Virus record (IMG/VR): IMGVR_UViG_3300030099_001892
Span: 1 to 22,136 of that record
Length of the DNA: 22,136 nt
From: a virus
Strand: one strand, 5' to 3'
Made by a program: the position numbers and the translations under genes. The notes under the pieces were generated by a model that saw only the letters and a list, made by a program, of their open reading frames with translations, was not told the DNA's origin and did no database searches. The number at the start of each line of letters is the position of its first letter. Position 1 is the first letter of the stretch. This document shows, one piece after another, positions 1-5,826 of the stretch.

Positions 1-49
1 GTCACCTGTAGTTGGCTAAAAAAAAAAATGACCCCCCTTACCACCCTCA

Positions 50-101
50 TTTTTAGCCCAAAAACGCGGTTGACCGCCGTTTTTAGCCCAGAAACGCGGT
101 T
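50..101. repeat. Two 22-bp direct repeats upstream of endolysin gene
   Basis: Positions 50-71 and 80-101 are 22-base copies that start TTTTTAGCCCA and end AACGCGGTT, with one mismatch and a 30-base period. An inverted copy of the core (GGCTAAAAA) lies at 15-23. They sit upstream of the endolysin gene. They may be protein-binding sites or simply the arms of the hairpins described for 60-105. Function is not known. Confidence 0.7.
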
Positions 102-105
102 TTTT
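60..105 (+). terminator. Overlapping terminator-like hairpins ahead of the endolysin gene
   Basis: One hairpin pairs AAAAACGCGG (60-69) with CCGC-C-GTTTTT (74-84) around a TTGA loop, with one bulged base. A second, mutually exclusive pairing joins ACCGCCGTTT (73-82) with AAACGCGGT (92-100), followed by a T run (100-105). Both could end plus-strand transcripts entering from the left. Because they share the same central segment they could also act as an attenuator, which is inference. No clear sigma-70 promoter was found between here and the gene start at 185. Confidence 0.5.
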
Positions 106-184
106 GCAACTTCCCAGTTTCATCAAGCCACCAGCACAATCAACCGATACACCAGTGGGCAACTGCCCGAATGGAGGAACAATC

Positions 185-619
185 ATGTTCAATCTGCTTT
201 CAATCATTGTGGGGCTGTGTGGCCCCGTCACCCCGCCGTTTGAAATGTCCAAGCTGGAACGCGCCATCTGGGCTGTGGAATCATCCTGCCACCCTGGTGG
301 GATTCCAATGTTCTCAGACAAAGGTTTTACCGCTGGTCCGTATTGCATCAGCAAAGCTGCAATGGTGGATTCAGGGGTGCCAGGCAAATGGCCTGATGCT
401 GTGTTTGATCTCCAAACCTCAGTGGATGTGTTCAGGGGATTTCAGGCCAGGTACAACAAACCCCACAGGTTGCCCGCTGGCACCTCCTATGACTACGCCG
501 CTGCCCTGATGTGGAATGGTGGCCCAAACGCCCTGAATGCCCTTCCAGGTTCCCGCAAATGGAAACGGCTGCAAACGTATTGGGGCAAGGTGCAAAAAGA
601 GCTTGCCAGATTGCCCTGA
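185..619 (+). CDS. Lysozyme-like endolysin (muramidase/transglycosylase fold)
   Basis: A 144-residue protein likely to cut peptidoglycan at lysis. After a short hydrophobic N terminus (residues 3-12) that may act as a signal or anchor, it has the lysozyme-superfamily pattern: Glu32 in AIWAVESSC as candidate catalytic acid, the AGPYCISKAA segment at 50-59, the WNGGPNA segment at 110-116, and TYWGKV at 131-136. Similar small lysozymes occur in Planctomycetes and marine phages. The ATG at 185 is chosen because GGAGG lies seven bases upstream; an upstream in-frame start would read through poor-quality sequence. It is followed by its own intrinsic terminator and is on the strand opposite to the membrane-protein block that probably holds the holin. 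It could also be a virion-associated enzyme. Confidence 0.8.
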   Translation: MFNLLSIIVGLCGPVTPPFEMSKLERAIWAVESSCHPGGIPMFSDKGFTAGPYCISKAAMVDSGVPGKWPDAVFDLQTSVDVFRGFQARYNKPHRLPAGTSYDYAAALMWNGGPNALNALPGSRKWKRLQTYWGKVQKELARLP

Positions 620-649
620 CAGCTGACTAGGCACCCAAACTCCACCAAT

Positions 650-680
650 ACCCCTGCTGATGCTTCAGTGGGGGTTTTTT
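650..680 (+). terminator. Intrinsic terminator after the endolysin gene
   Basis: ACCCCTGCTGA (650-660) pairs with TCAGTGGGGGT (665-675) around a TGCT loop, with two G-T wobbles, and six T residues follow (675-680). This is a clear plus-strand rho-independent terminator, 31 bases after the endolysin stop codon. It implies that the following plus-strand genes have their own promoter, probably within 681-787. I see an AT-rich stretch there but no convincing -35/-10 pair. Confidence 0.85.
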
Positions 681-787
681 GATGCCCTAAAAAAAAATGT
701 GCAATTTTATTGATTAGGCTCAACATTTCTGGCCAGATAGCGGATAAAGTCTGTGCAAGGCAATGAAGCCTGATGAGGAAATCAACA

Positions 788-967
788 ATGAACAACGCAG
801 CACAAACTTCAACCGCCGATCAAGCAAAAGTATTCCGTGAACTTACAGAACTCTGGAATCAACAACTGGCCAAATGGGTTGCCCACAATGGAACAGATGA
901 TGGGTTTGAAGAGTGGTTTACCAAAATTGCCTTGCCTCAATTGTGGAACAAAGGAAATCAAAATTGA
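788..967 (+). CDS. Small protein of unknown function (59 aa)
   Basis: First gene of a four-gene plus-strand cassette. The ATG at 788 has GAGGA upstream (775-779). The product is probably alpha-helical and acidic, rich in Gln, Trp and Asn: three Trp lie in the segment ELWNQQLAKWV and nearby. I see no signal peptide, membrane segment or metal motif and recognise no family. Its stop overlaps the TTG start of the next gene, which suggests coupled translation and supports it as a real gene. Confidence 0.6.
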   Translation: MNNAAQTSTADQAKVFRELTELWNQQLAKWVAHNGTDDGFEEWFTKIALPQLWNKGNQN

Positions 968-1221
968 ATCTCAAACCAATCAACAAAAACAAAATCAGCC
1001 GCCTGTTGCGGGAAAAAAACATTGTGATGCGTGATGCCAATCGTGCTTTGAATCAAGCCAAAATCTGGCGTGGCCATGAGCGTATTGCCAGCACACAAAT
1101 CTTTGTGGAAATGTATGCCGCCAAGGCTGTGAAGTGTGAAAACAAAGCCAACCGTTTGTTTGGCAAGGTTGACAAAATCATGGGCAAGGTGCATGAACTT
1201 GTGTTGGAGGAAACCAAATGA
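964..1221 (+). CDS. Small basic helical protein of unknown function (85 aa)
   Basis: The start is taken as TTG at 964, which overlaps the upstream TGA (TTGA) and has AAGGA about eight bases upstream. A GTG at 913 in the same frame would lie deep inside the previous gene and has no good ribosome site. The product is very basic (many Lys and Arg), predicted helical throughout, with one Cys and no membrane segment. A nucleic-acid-binding role is possible but not shown. It ends in ATGA overlap with the next gene. Confidence 0.6.
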   Translation: MNLKPINKNKISRLLREKNIVMRDANRALNQAKIWRGHERIASTQIFVEMYAAKAVKCENKANRLFGKVDKIMGKVHELVLEETK

Positions 1222-1541
1222 ACCTCAGACAAATCAAAGCCATCCGCAAATTGTTTTTGGCCTACGGTCAACCTGGAACCGTGGGGATATCACCGCTGAT
1301 TCTCAGGCATCCAAAACACCATGAACCTTTGCAACCTCAGCCGTTTTTTATTGAATTGAAACAGGTTTCAGATGTGAAACACATCCCAGTTTCCACAGGC
1401 TATTTCTATCGGGTCAAAGTCCGCACTCCTGACACATCAGGCTGGCACGGAATCCATTGGGTCAAATGTGTTGACCTGACCGACCTGAAAAACCCCAAGT
1501 TTGCAATCCATACGGAGGAATCATCAAATGCATCCGCTTGA
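1218..1541 (+). CDS. Protein of unknown function (107 aa)
   Basis: The ATG at 1218 overlaps the preceding stop (ATGA) and has GGAGG seven bases upstream (1206-1210). The N-terminal 20 residues are basic and helical (LRQIKAIRKLF), and the remainder looks like an antiparallel beta domain with alternating hydrophobic residues (YFYRVKVRTP, IHWVKCVDL). No family is recognised. It overlaps the next gene by 14 bases. Membership of a tightly packed cassette is the main support. Confidence 0.6.
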   Translation: MNLRQIKAIRKLFLAYGQPGTVGISPLILRHPKHHEPLQPQPFFIELKQVSDVKHIPVSTGYFYRVKVRTPDTSGWHGIHWVKCVDLTDLKNPKFAIHTEESSNASA

Positions 1542-1878
1542 AGAAACACACACATACCGCTGGGTTGGTGAAACCCTTGAATCAATCTTTGATGGTGGTA
1601 CCCGCATCACCGGATTTGCACCCATCAGAGACTCTGGCAACATCCACCGCACCTGGCAGGGATATGTAGTGGAGCTTGAGCAAGCTGGGGTGATGAACGG
1701 CCCAGCCCTGTTCAAAATCAACACTCGGCATGACAACGGCACAACCACATTGGAATTCATGGGGAATGATGTGAACATCTACACATCAGACCACCTGCCT
1801 GAACGTGAAGCGCTGGCAGAACTGAAACACCAAACAGCCCGTGGTGTTCTAGAACTTCTGGAACCATGGGTGGCCTAG
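1528..1878 (+). CDS. Protein of unknown function (116 aa)
   Basis: Last gene of the plus-strand cassette. The ATG at 1528 has GGAGG nine bases upstream (1514-1518). The sequence looks like a soluble alpha/beta protein: a beta-rich first part with Trp and Gly (HRTWQGYVVELEQ, LFKINTRHDNG) and a helical C terminus (EALAELKHQTARGVLELL). No signal peptide, membrane segment or recognised motif is present. The final codons lie in a palindrome (GTTCTAGAAC, 1846-1855) whose core is repeated after the stop codon. Confidence 0.6.
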   Translation: MHPLEETHTYRWVGETLESIFDGGTRITGFAPIRDSGNIHRTWQGYVVELEQAGVMNGPALFKINTRHDNGTTTLEFMGNDVNIYTSDHLPEREALAELKHQTARGVLELLEPWVA

Positions 1879-1933
1879 TACCCTTCTAGAACTGAAACCG
1901 TGATGGCAGACTGTTCACCTGCCACAGCCACAG

Positions 1934-1957
1934 CCCCAGCCAACGCTGGGGTTTTTT
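1934..1957 (+). terminator. Intrinsic terminator at the convergent junction
   Basis: CCCCAGC (1934-1940) pairs with GCTGGGG (1945-1951) around a CAAC loop and is followed by six T residues (1952-1957). It ends the plus-strand cassette. The last bases overlap the stop codon of the convergent minus-strand gene at 1956. Read on the minus strand the same stem is not followed by a T run, so leftward transcription is not clearly stopped here. Confidence 0.88.
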
Positions 1958-2420
1958 ATTTGCGTTTGCGGTTTGGTATCAACAACAGGCCAGCTGCCAG
2001 GGCAGTGCCTGAACCCATGCTGGGCAACATCAAGCTTTCAGAGTAGTCCCACTGGTCAATGCCGAAATCATACATGGGTGATTCTTGACCCAACGTGGGC
2101 AACAGCGGCGGAACGTATGCCAGGAGTAATTTAGAATGTCTGATGTCTTTGTTTTGGGTGTCATGCTCTTCATCACCAGCCTGTGTTGCTTGGGTTGTGG
2201 CATATTGTTCTGGCTCCTCTTCAACCGCTGCAAATGTGTCAACTGCACCCATGATTGCAACTGCCCGTTCAAACGCTTCCTGTCCAATCAGGGTTGCCAG
2301 GATTGCCACAAGAATTGACAAACGCTGTGTGTGGCTTTGCAGCCGCTTCACCTCTTGTTTGCATTCAGCCCCGGCTTTTTGTTCCTGAGCTGCCCGCCGT
2401 TCACAGGCTGGGCAATTCAC
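1956..2420 (-). CDS. Two-TM protein with CPxC motif and basic C-terminal tail
   Basis: No family is recognised. The start is taken as GTG at 2420, overlapping the upstream stop by four bases (GTGA); an in-frame GTG at 2435 would add five residues. The 154-residue product begins with a CPAC motif (residues 3-6), then a charged Glu/Gln/Lys-rich helix, a hydrophobic segment near residues 36-48 (ILVAILATLIG), an acidic middle, and a C terminus with a Ser/Gly hinge, hydrophobic stretch (GTALAAGLLLIP) and NRKRK end. That ending resembles bacterial C-terminal sorting tails such as PEP-CTERM variants, though the usual PEP triplet is not present. Alternatively it is an ordinary second membrane helix with positive-inside topology. 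It is the last gene of the minus-strand block. Confidence 0.68.
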   Translation of the reverse strand: MNCPACERRAAQEQKAGAECKQEVKRLQSHTQRLSILVAILATLIGQEAFERAVAIMGAVDTFAAVEEEPEQYATTQATQAGDEEHDTQNKDIRHSKLLLAYVPPLLPTLGQESPMYDFGIDQWDYSESLMLPSMGSGTALAAGLLLIPNRKRK

Positions 2421-3448
2421 TGGCAAGCGCCCCACTCTGACAATACTTTGATGATTGCATTGAACCCATTGTTGGTTTGGGGGTGGTATTTGAACGCAGC
2501 AACATCACCCAGCACCTGCAACAAATCCTGAAACCCTACCATGCCATCTTCATTCAGGTCTGATGGGCAGCTGTTGTCTGGGTAGTAATTCACAGAATAA
2601 ATTGATGGTTCACATGGGTGGCCGTTGCCACATGCCCAACGCACAACACCACCCGATGAAAAGTAGTTTGGGCCTGTAAACCTGGCAATATGGAATGATC
2701 CCGGGTGCAACTCACTCTCCCAGTCAACATCTGCATTCCATCTAATTAGGTCACCGTAGTCATTCTGTGATGGGGCGCTGCAACACCGTTCACCAACAAT
2801 GTCATCACGGTGTGGCCAAAACTTCAATACGGGGGTATCCATCAAATCTTTGTGCTGCTGCTGAACTAACGGGTACTTATATTGCTGGTTGTTACCGTAC
2901 TTCTTACCCAACGGTCCATGCAAGATCCATGAATCACACCAGGCGTACTCAAGGTCAACCATGTCAGCCGTCCGTGGGCAGCATCCTTGTGGGCCTTCAA
3001 ACACCCAGTTGATTGGGGTGAAATTCATTCCCAGATACATCCAACGCTGGTATGGGTTGGCTTGGATACATTCCCAGTAGGCACCAGGAGCTGGACACTC
3101 AATGCCGGTGTCTGTTGTCCAGTAGTCAATGCACTCTTGGCAGTTTTCCAACCACGGGTATAGGTGGTTTGGTCTGTGGTTTTTAAGGATTGGCCCTTCA
3201 ATGGCCCACCCAAATGAACGGGTTGGGGATTCATTTCCCCTGGTGGAACCAATCATATATGGCCGTCTTGGCTCCCCGTTTGGATAGCTGAAATCAGGAT
3301 CAAACCCAGACTGGATGTAAACATCAAACGTCCTGCCAAACGGTGTCAGTCTGCCCAAGTCATCAATCCACATGGCCACCGCATTGGGGTCAGTGGGTTT
3401 TCCGACGTCAGTGTTCAGGGCCAGGGCCAGTAGTGTTTCTAGGATCAT
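2417..3448 (-). CDS. Exported Cys-rich protein with dockerin-like C terminus
   Basis: The first 260 residues are not recognised: rich in Trp, Tyr and Cys (at least ten Cys), as in a disulphide-bonded extracellular protein. The start is set at the ATG at 3448, which has GAGGTG seven bases upstream; it gives a short hydrophobic N terminus (LETLLALALN) that may be a signal sequence. Residues 294-343 match a dockerin type I-like or EF-hand repeat: Asp297, Asn299, Asp301, Gly302 and Asp308 form a DxNxDGxxxxxD calcium loop followed by LLQVL. A degenerate second half (residues 332-342) ends in VLSEWGAC. Such tails are frequent in exported Planctomycetes proteins. It overlaps the HNH gene by 41 bases. 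A role at the host envelope or in the virion is inference. Confidence 0.75.
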   Translation of the reverse strand: MILETLLALALNTDVGKPTDPNAVAMWIDDLGRLTPFGRTFDVYIQSGFDPDFSYPNGEPRRPYMIGSTRGNESPTRSFGWAIEGPILKNHRPNHLYPWLENCQECIDYWTTDTGIECPAPGAYWECIQANPYQRWMYLGMNFTPINWVFEGPQGCCPRTADMVDLEYAWCDSWILHGPLGKKYGNNQQYKYPLVQQQHKDLMDTPVLKFWPHRDDIVGERCCSAPSQNDYGDLIRWNADVDWESELHPGSFHIARFTGPNYFSSGGVVRWACGNGHPCEPSIYSVNYYPDNSCPSDLNEDGMVGFQDLLQVLGDVAAFKYHPQTNNGFNAIIKVLSEWGACQ

Positions 3449-3803
3449 TGTGCCGCACCTCATATGTGTTCCGTCTAATCAATTCGGAACCCATGCTGGC
3501 ACGCTCAATCGGCTGGCGCTCACTGGCTGTTTTGGTGGCATGGCATGGAATACAGATGCCTTGCAGGTTGTCATAGGAATCATCCCCGCCCTGGGCCAGA
3601 GGTTTTATGTGGTCCACCTGGGCTGATGCTGCCCGCCCACAAACCTTGCAGACAGGATCCCTGGCCAGAATCTGGGCACGTTGCTTCATCCAGCGCCGCC
3701 CCCTGTTTGCCCTGTTGGAACGGTCCTGCCTGGGGTCCGGCCCACGGTCACGCCTGCCCAGCGGAACCAGCCTGCCATCTCCTGTCACCTTGCGGATTGT
3801 CAT
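3408..3803 (-). CDS. HNH endonuclease
   Basis: A 131-residue HNH nuclease. Two zinc-binding Cys pairs (C52/C55 and C84/C87) frame the active site: Asp64-His65 in VDHIKPL, Asn79 in DNLQG, and His88 in CHATK. The N-terminal 40 residues are very basic and probably bind DNA. The start is the ATG at 3803, which overlaps the preceding stop (ATGA). Phage HNH proteins of this size often sit beside the terminase and help packaging; here it lies among membrane-protein genes, far from the head genes, so it may be a packaging accessory, a genome-degrading enzyme or a free-standing homing nuclease. The family call is secure; the role is not. Confidence 0.9.
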   Translation of the reverse strand: MTIRKVTGDGRLVPLGRRDRGPDPRQDRSNRANRGRRWMKQRAQILARDPVCKVCGRAASAQVDHIKPLAQGGDDSYDNLQGICIPCHATKTASERQPIERASMGSELIRRNTYEVRHNDPRNTTGPGPEH

Positions 3804-3895
3804 TTGGTTAAACGCCGAATCACCCGCTGTTTGTGAACCATGCCCAGAATGAATCCAACCACCAAACAACCAACGCACATTCCAACTTCAAACAT
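3800..3895 (-). CDS. 31-residue single-TM protein
   Basis: A very small gene supported by context: AAGGA six bases upstream of the ATG at 3895, a two-base gap from the previous stop and an ATGA overlap with the HNH gene. The product has one hydrophobic segment (residues 4-20, containing two Cys) and a strongly basic tail (HKQRVIRRLTK), which predicts an inner-membrane helix with its C terminus in the cytoplasm. It could be a small holin-associated protein or leader peptide. No family is recognised. Confidence 0.65.
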   Translation of the reverse strand: MFEVGMCVGCLVVGFILGMVHKQRVIRRLTK

Positions 3896-3897
3896 GT

Positions 3898-4272
3898 TCA
3901 ATCCTTTTTGCAACCCCGTTGCCGTTCCCAGCTTCGGGCCAGATAAAAAACCAACATTCCGCCACCAACAACCACTGTGGCTATTGATACCGGAATCAAC
4001 AAACTGTGTTCTAGGGCCAGAAATATTGGTGGCACCAGGCTGATGATGATGCCCACCACCAGCGCCCGCCGCCCTGATGGGCCTGGAAACCAAATCATGG
4101 CCACAATCCCTGCCAGGATTGCCAGCCCCCCTGACAGGCTCAACGGGTACAGACTCCACGCCACATGGTTTTGTGGATTGGGTGCCTCCGGTATTGCCTT
4201 TGACACCCCTGACACAAAAGGGTTTTGAGATGCCTGGCAACCCAACATGAACAGCAAAGACAGCCAACGCAT
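3898..4272 (-). CDS. Multi-TM membrane protein, possible holin
   Basis: A 124-residue membrane protein. The N terminus (MRWLSLLFMLGC) resembles a very short lipoprotein signal with Cys12, though MLGC is not a canonical lipobox. Three hydrophobic segments follow at about residues 44-62, 69-87 and 91-110, and the C terminus is basic (ARSWERQRGCKKD). The ATG at 4272 overlaps the preceding stop by one base (TGATG). Size, three membrane passes and position beside another small TM/coiled-coil gene fit a phage holin or lysis accessory protein, but no specific family is recognised. Confidence 0.65.
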   Translation of the reverse strand: MRWLSLLFMLGCQASQNPFVSGVSKAIPEAPNPQNHVAWSLYPLSLSGGLAILAGIVAMIWFPGPSGRRALVVGIIISLVPPIFLALEHSLLIPVSIATVVVGGGMLVFYLARSWERQRGCKKD

Positions 4273-4499
4273 CAGCGTCCCCGCAGGTCACGTTCCAGCT
4301 GGTCTAGCTTGCCCTCCAACCGATTGATCCGTTCACCTTGCAGCTGCTGTGAAACGCTGATTTCAGACAGCATCCTGTCATGCCGTGAATACGCTGCAAA
4401 GAACGCACCAATGATGGTCACCGCCACGGCTAGCAATCCAACCCAATCACGGCTGGCCAGTTGTACGGTTTCAGGCTGTGGGGTTTGGTCTTTGTTCAT
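4272..4499 (-). CDS. Small TM plus coiled-coil protein, holin- or spanin-like
   Basis: A 75-residue protein with a hydrophilic N terminus (1-18), one membrane segment (about 20-37, GLLAVAVTIIGAFFAAY) and a charged coiled coil from about 40 to the end (heptad-like ISVSQQLQGERINRLEGKL). One N-terminal TM helix with a coiled coil is typical of i-spanins and of some small holins. The ATG at 4499 overlaps the previous stop (ATGA). A role in the lysis cassette is inferred from topology and from the adjacent membrane-protein gene. Confidence 0.68.
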   Translation of the reverse strand: MNKDQTPQPETVQLASRDWVGLLAVAVTIIGAFFAAYSRHDRMLSEISVSQQLQGERINRLEGKLDQLERDLRGR

Positions 4500-4897
4500 T
4501 TGACTGCATCAACATAGGTTTGCAATGATTTCATGGCCCGCAGGATTGTTGGAATCACAACGTCCTGCACCTTTGGTTGTTCGGTCCTGTTTGGGCTGAT
4601 GTATCCCAGGTCAGCATCTGTGTGGTACGTCCGTCCGTGGTCTTTGGTACGTCTTATCTTTTTGCCCAGGCTCCGCTGGTATATGTCTGGCAAACGCCGG
4701 TTGAATACCAGTTTGGCCAGCCCCCGCCACCGTTCATGCAAATTGTTTTTGTGCTTCATCAGAATTTCATCATGCCACAACAGCCAACATTCAGATTCAA
4801 CTTCATCCCTAGTCCACAGCGGAAACTTTTTTTCCCTGCTCACCTTGGTGGCATAGGCCCGCAAATAGGCCAGAACTTCGTCCAGCTCAGGGTCCAT
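4496..4897 (-). CDS. Unknown basic protein, possible regulator
   Basis: A 133-residue soluble protein. The ATG at 4897 has AGGTGA eight bases upstream, so I prefer it to a GTG at 4906. It overlaps the previous gene by 11 bases. The protein is helical with a Trp-rich segment (RDEVESECWLLWHDE, about residues 30-44) and a basic centre (GKKIRRTKDHGR). The region looks faintly like sigma-factor-type helices, and the position between the nuclease-like genes and the membrane block is where some phages carry a late-gene regulator, but I cannot support a family. Confidence 0.55.
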   Translation of the reverse strand: MDPELDEVLAYLRAYATKVSREKKFPLWTRDEVESECWLLWHDEILMKHKNNLHERWRGLAKLVFNRRLPDIYQRSLGKKIRRTKDHGRTYHTDADLGYISPNRTEQPKVQDVVIPTILRAMKSLQTYVDAVK

Positions 4898-5258
4898 CAA
4901 AATCACCTAGTGTGATTTCTGTGGTGTCAAGTGTCCATGATTTGTCCTTTTCACTCCATCCCCATCCCCAGATTTCCAGCCGCCTCCCTGGAAAACTCAG
5001 CCACTGTTTGGCTTCCTCTGCCCGCTCTGTCAGAATCTTCTTTTTGCGGTTGGATTTGTTGGCCAATGATGTTGCCTGAACACCCAGTGTTTCATATTGA
5101 TTGACCGCTAGGAAATCAAGAAACCCATACAGGTCACGCTTGATGCCCCTGGTGCCTGGTATGGTTTGTTCAACCAGGGCCACCATATACCCTTGCTTTT
5201 CCAATGTGGTCCGGGTCAGCGGATTCACTCGGTTGCAGTTTCTCCGCTTCTTGGCCAT
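4887..5258 (-). CDS. Putative PD-(D/E)XK-like nuclease
   Basis: A 123-residue basic protein. It follows a pattern I associate with small PD-(D/E)XK-like proteins of phages and Planctomycetes: a helix with TLEKQGY, then KRDLYGFLDFLA (Asp42, Asp48), then a strand LGVQATS with Gln61 in place of the usual Glu, and RRLEIWGWG near residues 92-100. The expected Lys of the active-site strand is absent at VQATS; Lys68 or Lys72-74 may substitute. The ATG at 5258 overlaps the upstream stop (TGATG). A Holliday-junction or branch-cutting role would fit a replication block but is inference. Confidence 0.55.
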   Translation of the reverse strand: MAKKRRNCNRVNPLTRTTLEKQGYMVALVEQTIPGTRGIKRDLYGFLDFLAVNQYETLGVQATSLANKSNRKKKILTERAEEAKQWLSFPGRRLEIWGWGWSEKDKSWTLDTTEITLGDFDGP

Positions 5259-5476
5259 CAATCATCCCCTTCTAACTCATCATCCTCATCCTCATCCTCA
5301 TCATCCACATCCTCAACCAGTGGTTCTTCTGTGATGGTCCACCTGGACATCAACAAATCAAACAGGGCCATGGCCAATGCCCCAACCAATTCTGCATGGC
5401 TGATGTTCCATTCCTGATCCCACCGCCGAATCAGGCTGTGAATCTCTTTTTGCAGCTTGGTTGGCGGGTTGGTCAC
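5258..5476 (-). CDS. Small protein with polyacidic C terminus
   Basis: A 72-residue protein; the GTG at 5476 overlaps the previous stop (GTGA). The first 50 residues look like two amphipathic helices (KEIHSLIRRWDQEW, AELVGALAMALFDLLM). The last 20 residues are almost entirely Asp and Glu, encoded by a CATCCT-type tandem repeat at 5278-5306 on the plus strand. Polyacidic tails occur in DNA-mimic and protein-binding phage proteins, and in SSB-interacting proteins. No family is recognised and no activity is claimed. Confidence 0.6.
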   Translation of the reverse strand: MTNPPTKLQKEIHSLIRRWDQEWNISHAELVGALAMALFDLLMSRWTITEEPLVEDVDDEDEDEDDELEGDD

Positions 5477-5826
5477 AAATCACCTGTTCGGAACCTTGCC
5501 TGTTTTCCCAGCCTGTCAGCCCACCGGAATGTCTCAACCTGTTCAGATTCTGGGAGGGTCAAAAACTCCAACCAGAACTGGCGGCTGTGTTCAGGGTCAA
5601 TGTTGAACCTGTGTTGGATTTCTGATTTGGTCATCCCTATGGCCACCATCCCGCCAATCAGTTTGGGCAGGTTGTTTGATTTCAAACCACCGCCCTTCAC
5701 AAATGCTGTTGGTGAAACCTGATTGCCCCGCCATCTGGAAATGCTCATGGACATCCCACCTGACTTGGCGCCGTCCGCCACATACATGGTCCAACGGTTT
5801 CTGTTCACATCACCCACTCCGGGCAT
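5473..5826 (-). CDS. Unknown protein, possible DNA-binding
   Basis: A 117-residue protein directly after the replication initiator, overlapping it by 17 bases. The ATG at 5826 has AAGGA about nine bases upstream. The centre has a helix-turn-helix-like pattern (IGMTKSEIQHRFNIDPEHS, about residues 63-81), and the N-terminal part is Gly- and Arg-rich. The C terminus is basic. In lambda this position holds the helicase loader P, but the protein is too short and has no visible P-like or DnaC-like motif. No family is recognised. Confidence 0.58.
   Translation of the reverse strand: MPGVGDVNRNRWTMYVADGAKSGGMSMSISRWRGNQVSPTAFVKGGGLKSNNLPKLIGGMVAIGMTKSEIQHRFNIDPEHSRQFWLEFLTLPESEQVETFRWADRLGKQARFRTGDL

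Noticed and set aside
2136-2318. Plus-strand frame encoding a 60-residue TM protein with a Cys-rich tail and an AGGAG site nine bases upstream
   Set aside because: It lies wholly inside the minus-strand two-TM gene, which has a GTGA overlap with its upstream neighbour and more protein-like charge distribution. Antisense of a hydrophobic segment often gives such a frame. It is the strongest of the rejected frames.
3803-4291. Longer version of the 31-residue gene starting at 4291
   Set aside because: The extra N-terminal part is Gly/Pro/Arg-rich read-through of the 124-residue membrane gene in another frame; the ATG at 3895 has the ribosome site.
5278-5314. CATCCT repeats as a CRISPR-like or regulatory array
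   Set aside because: They are short, without spacers, and encode the acidic tail of a minus-strand gene.
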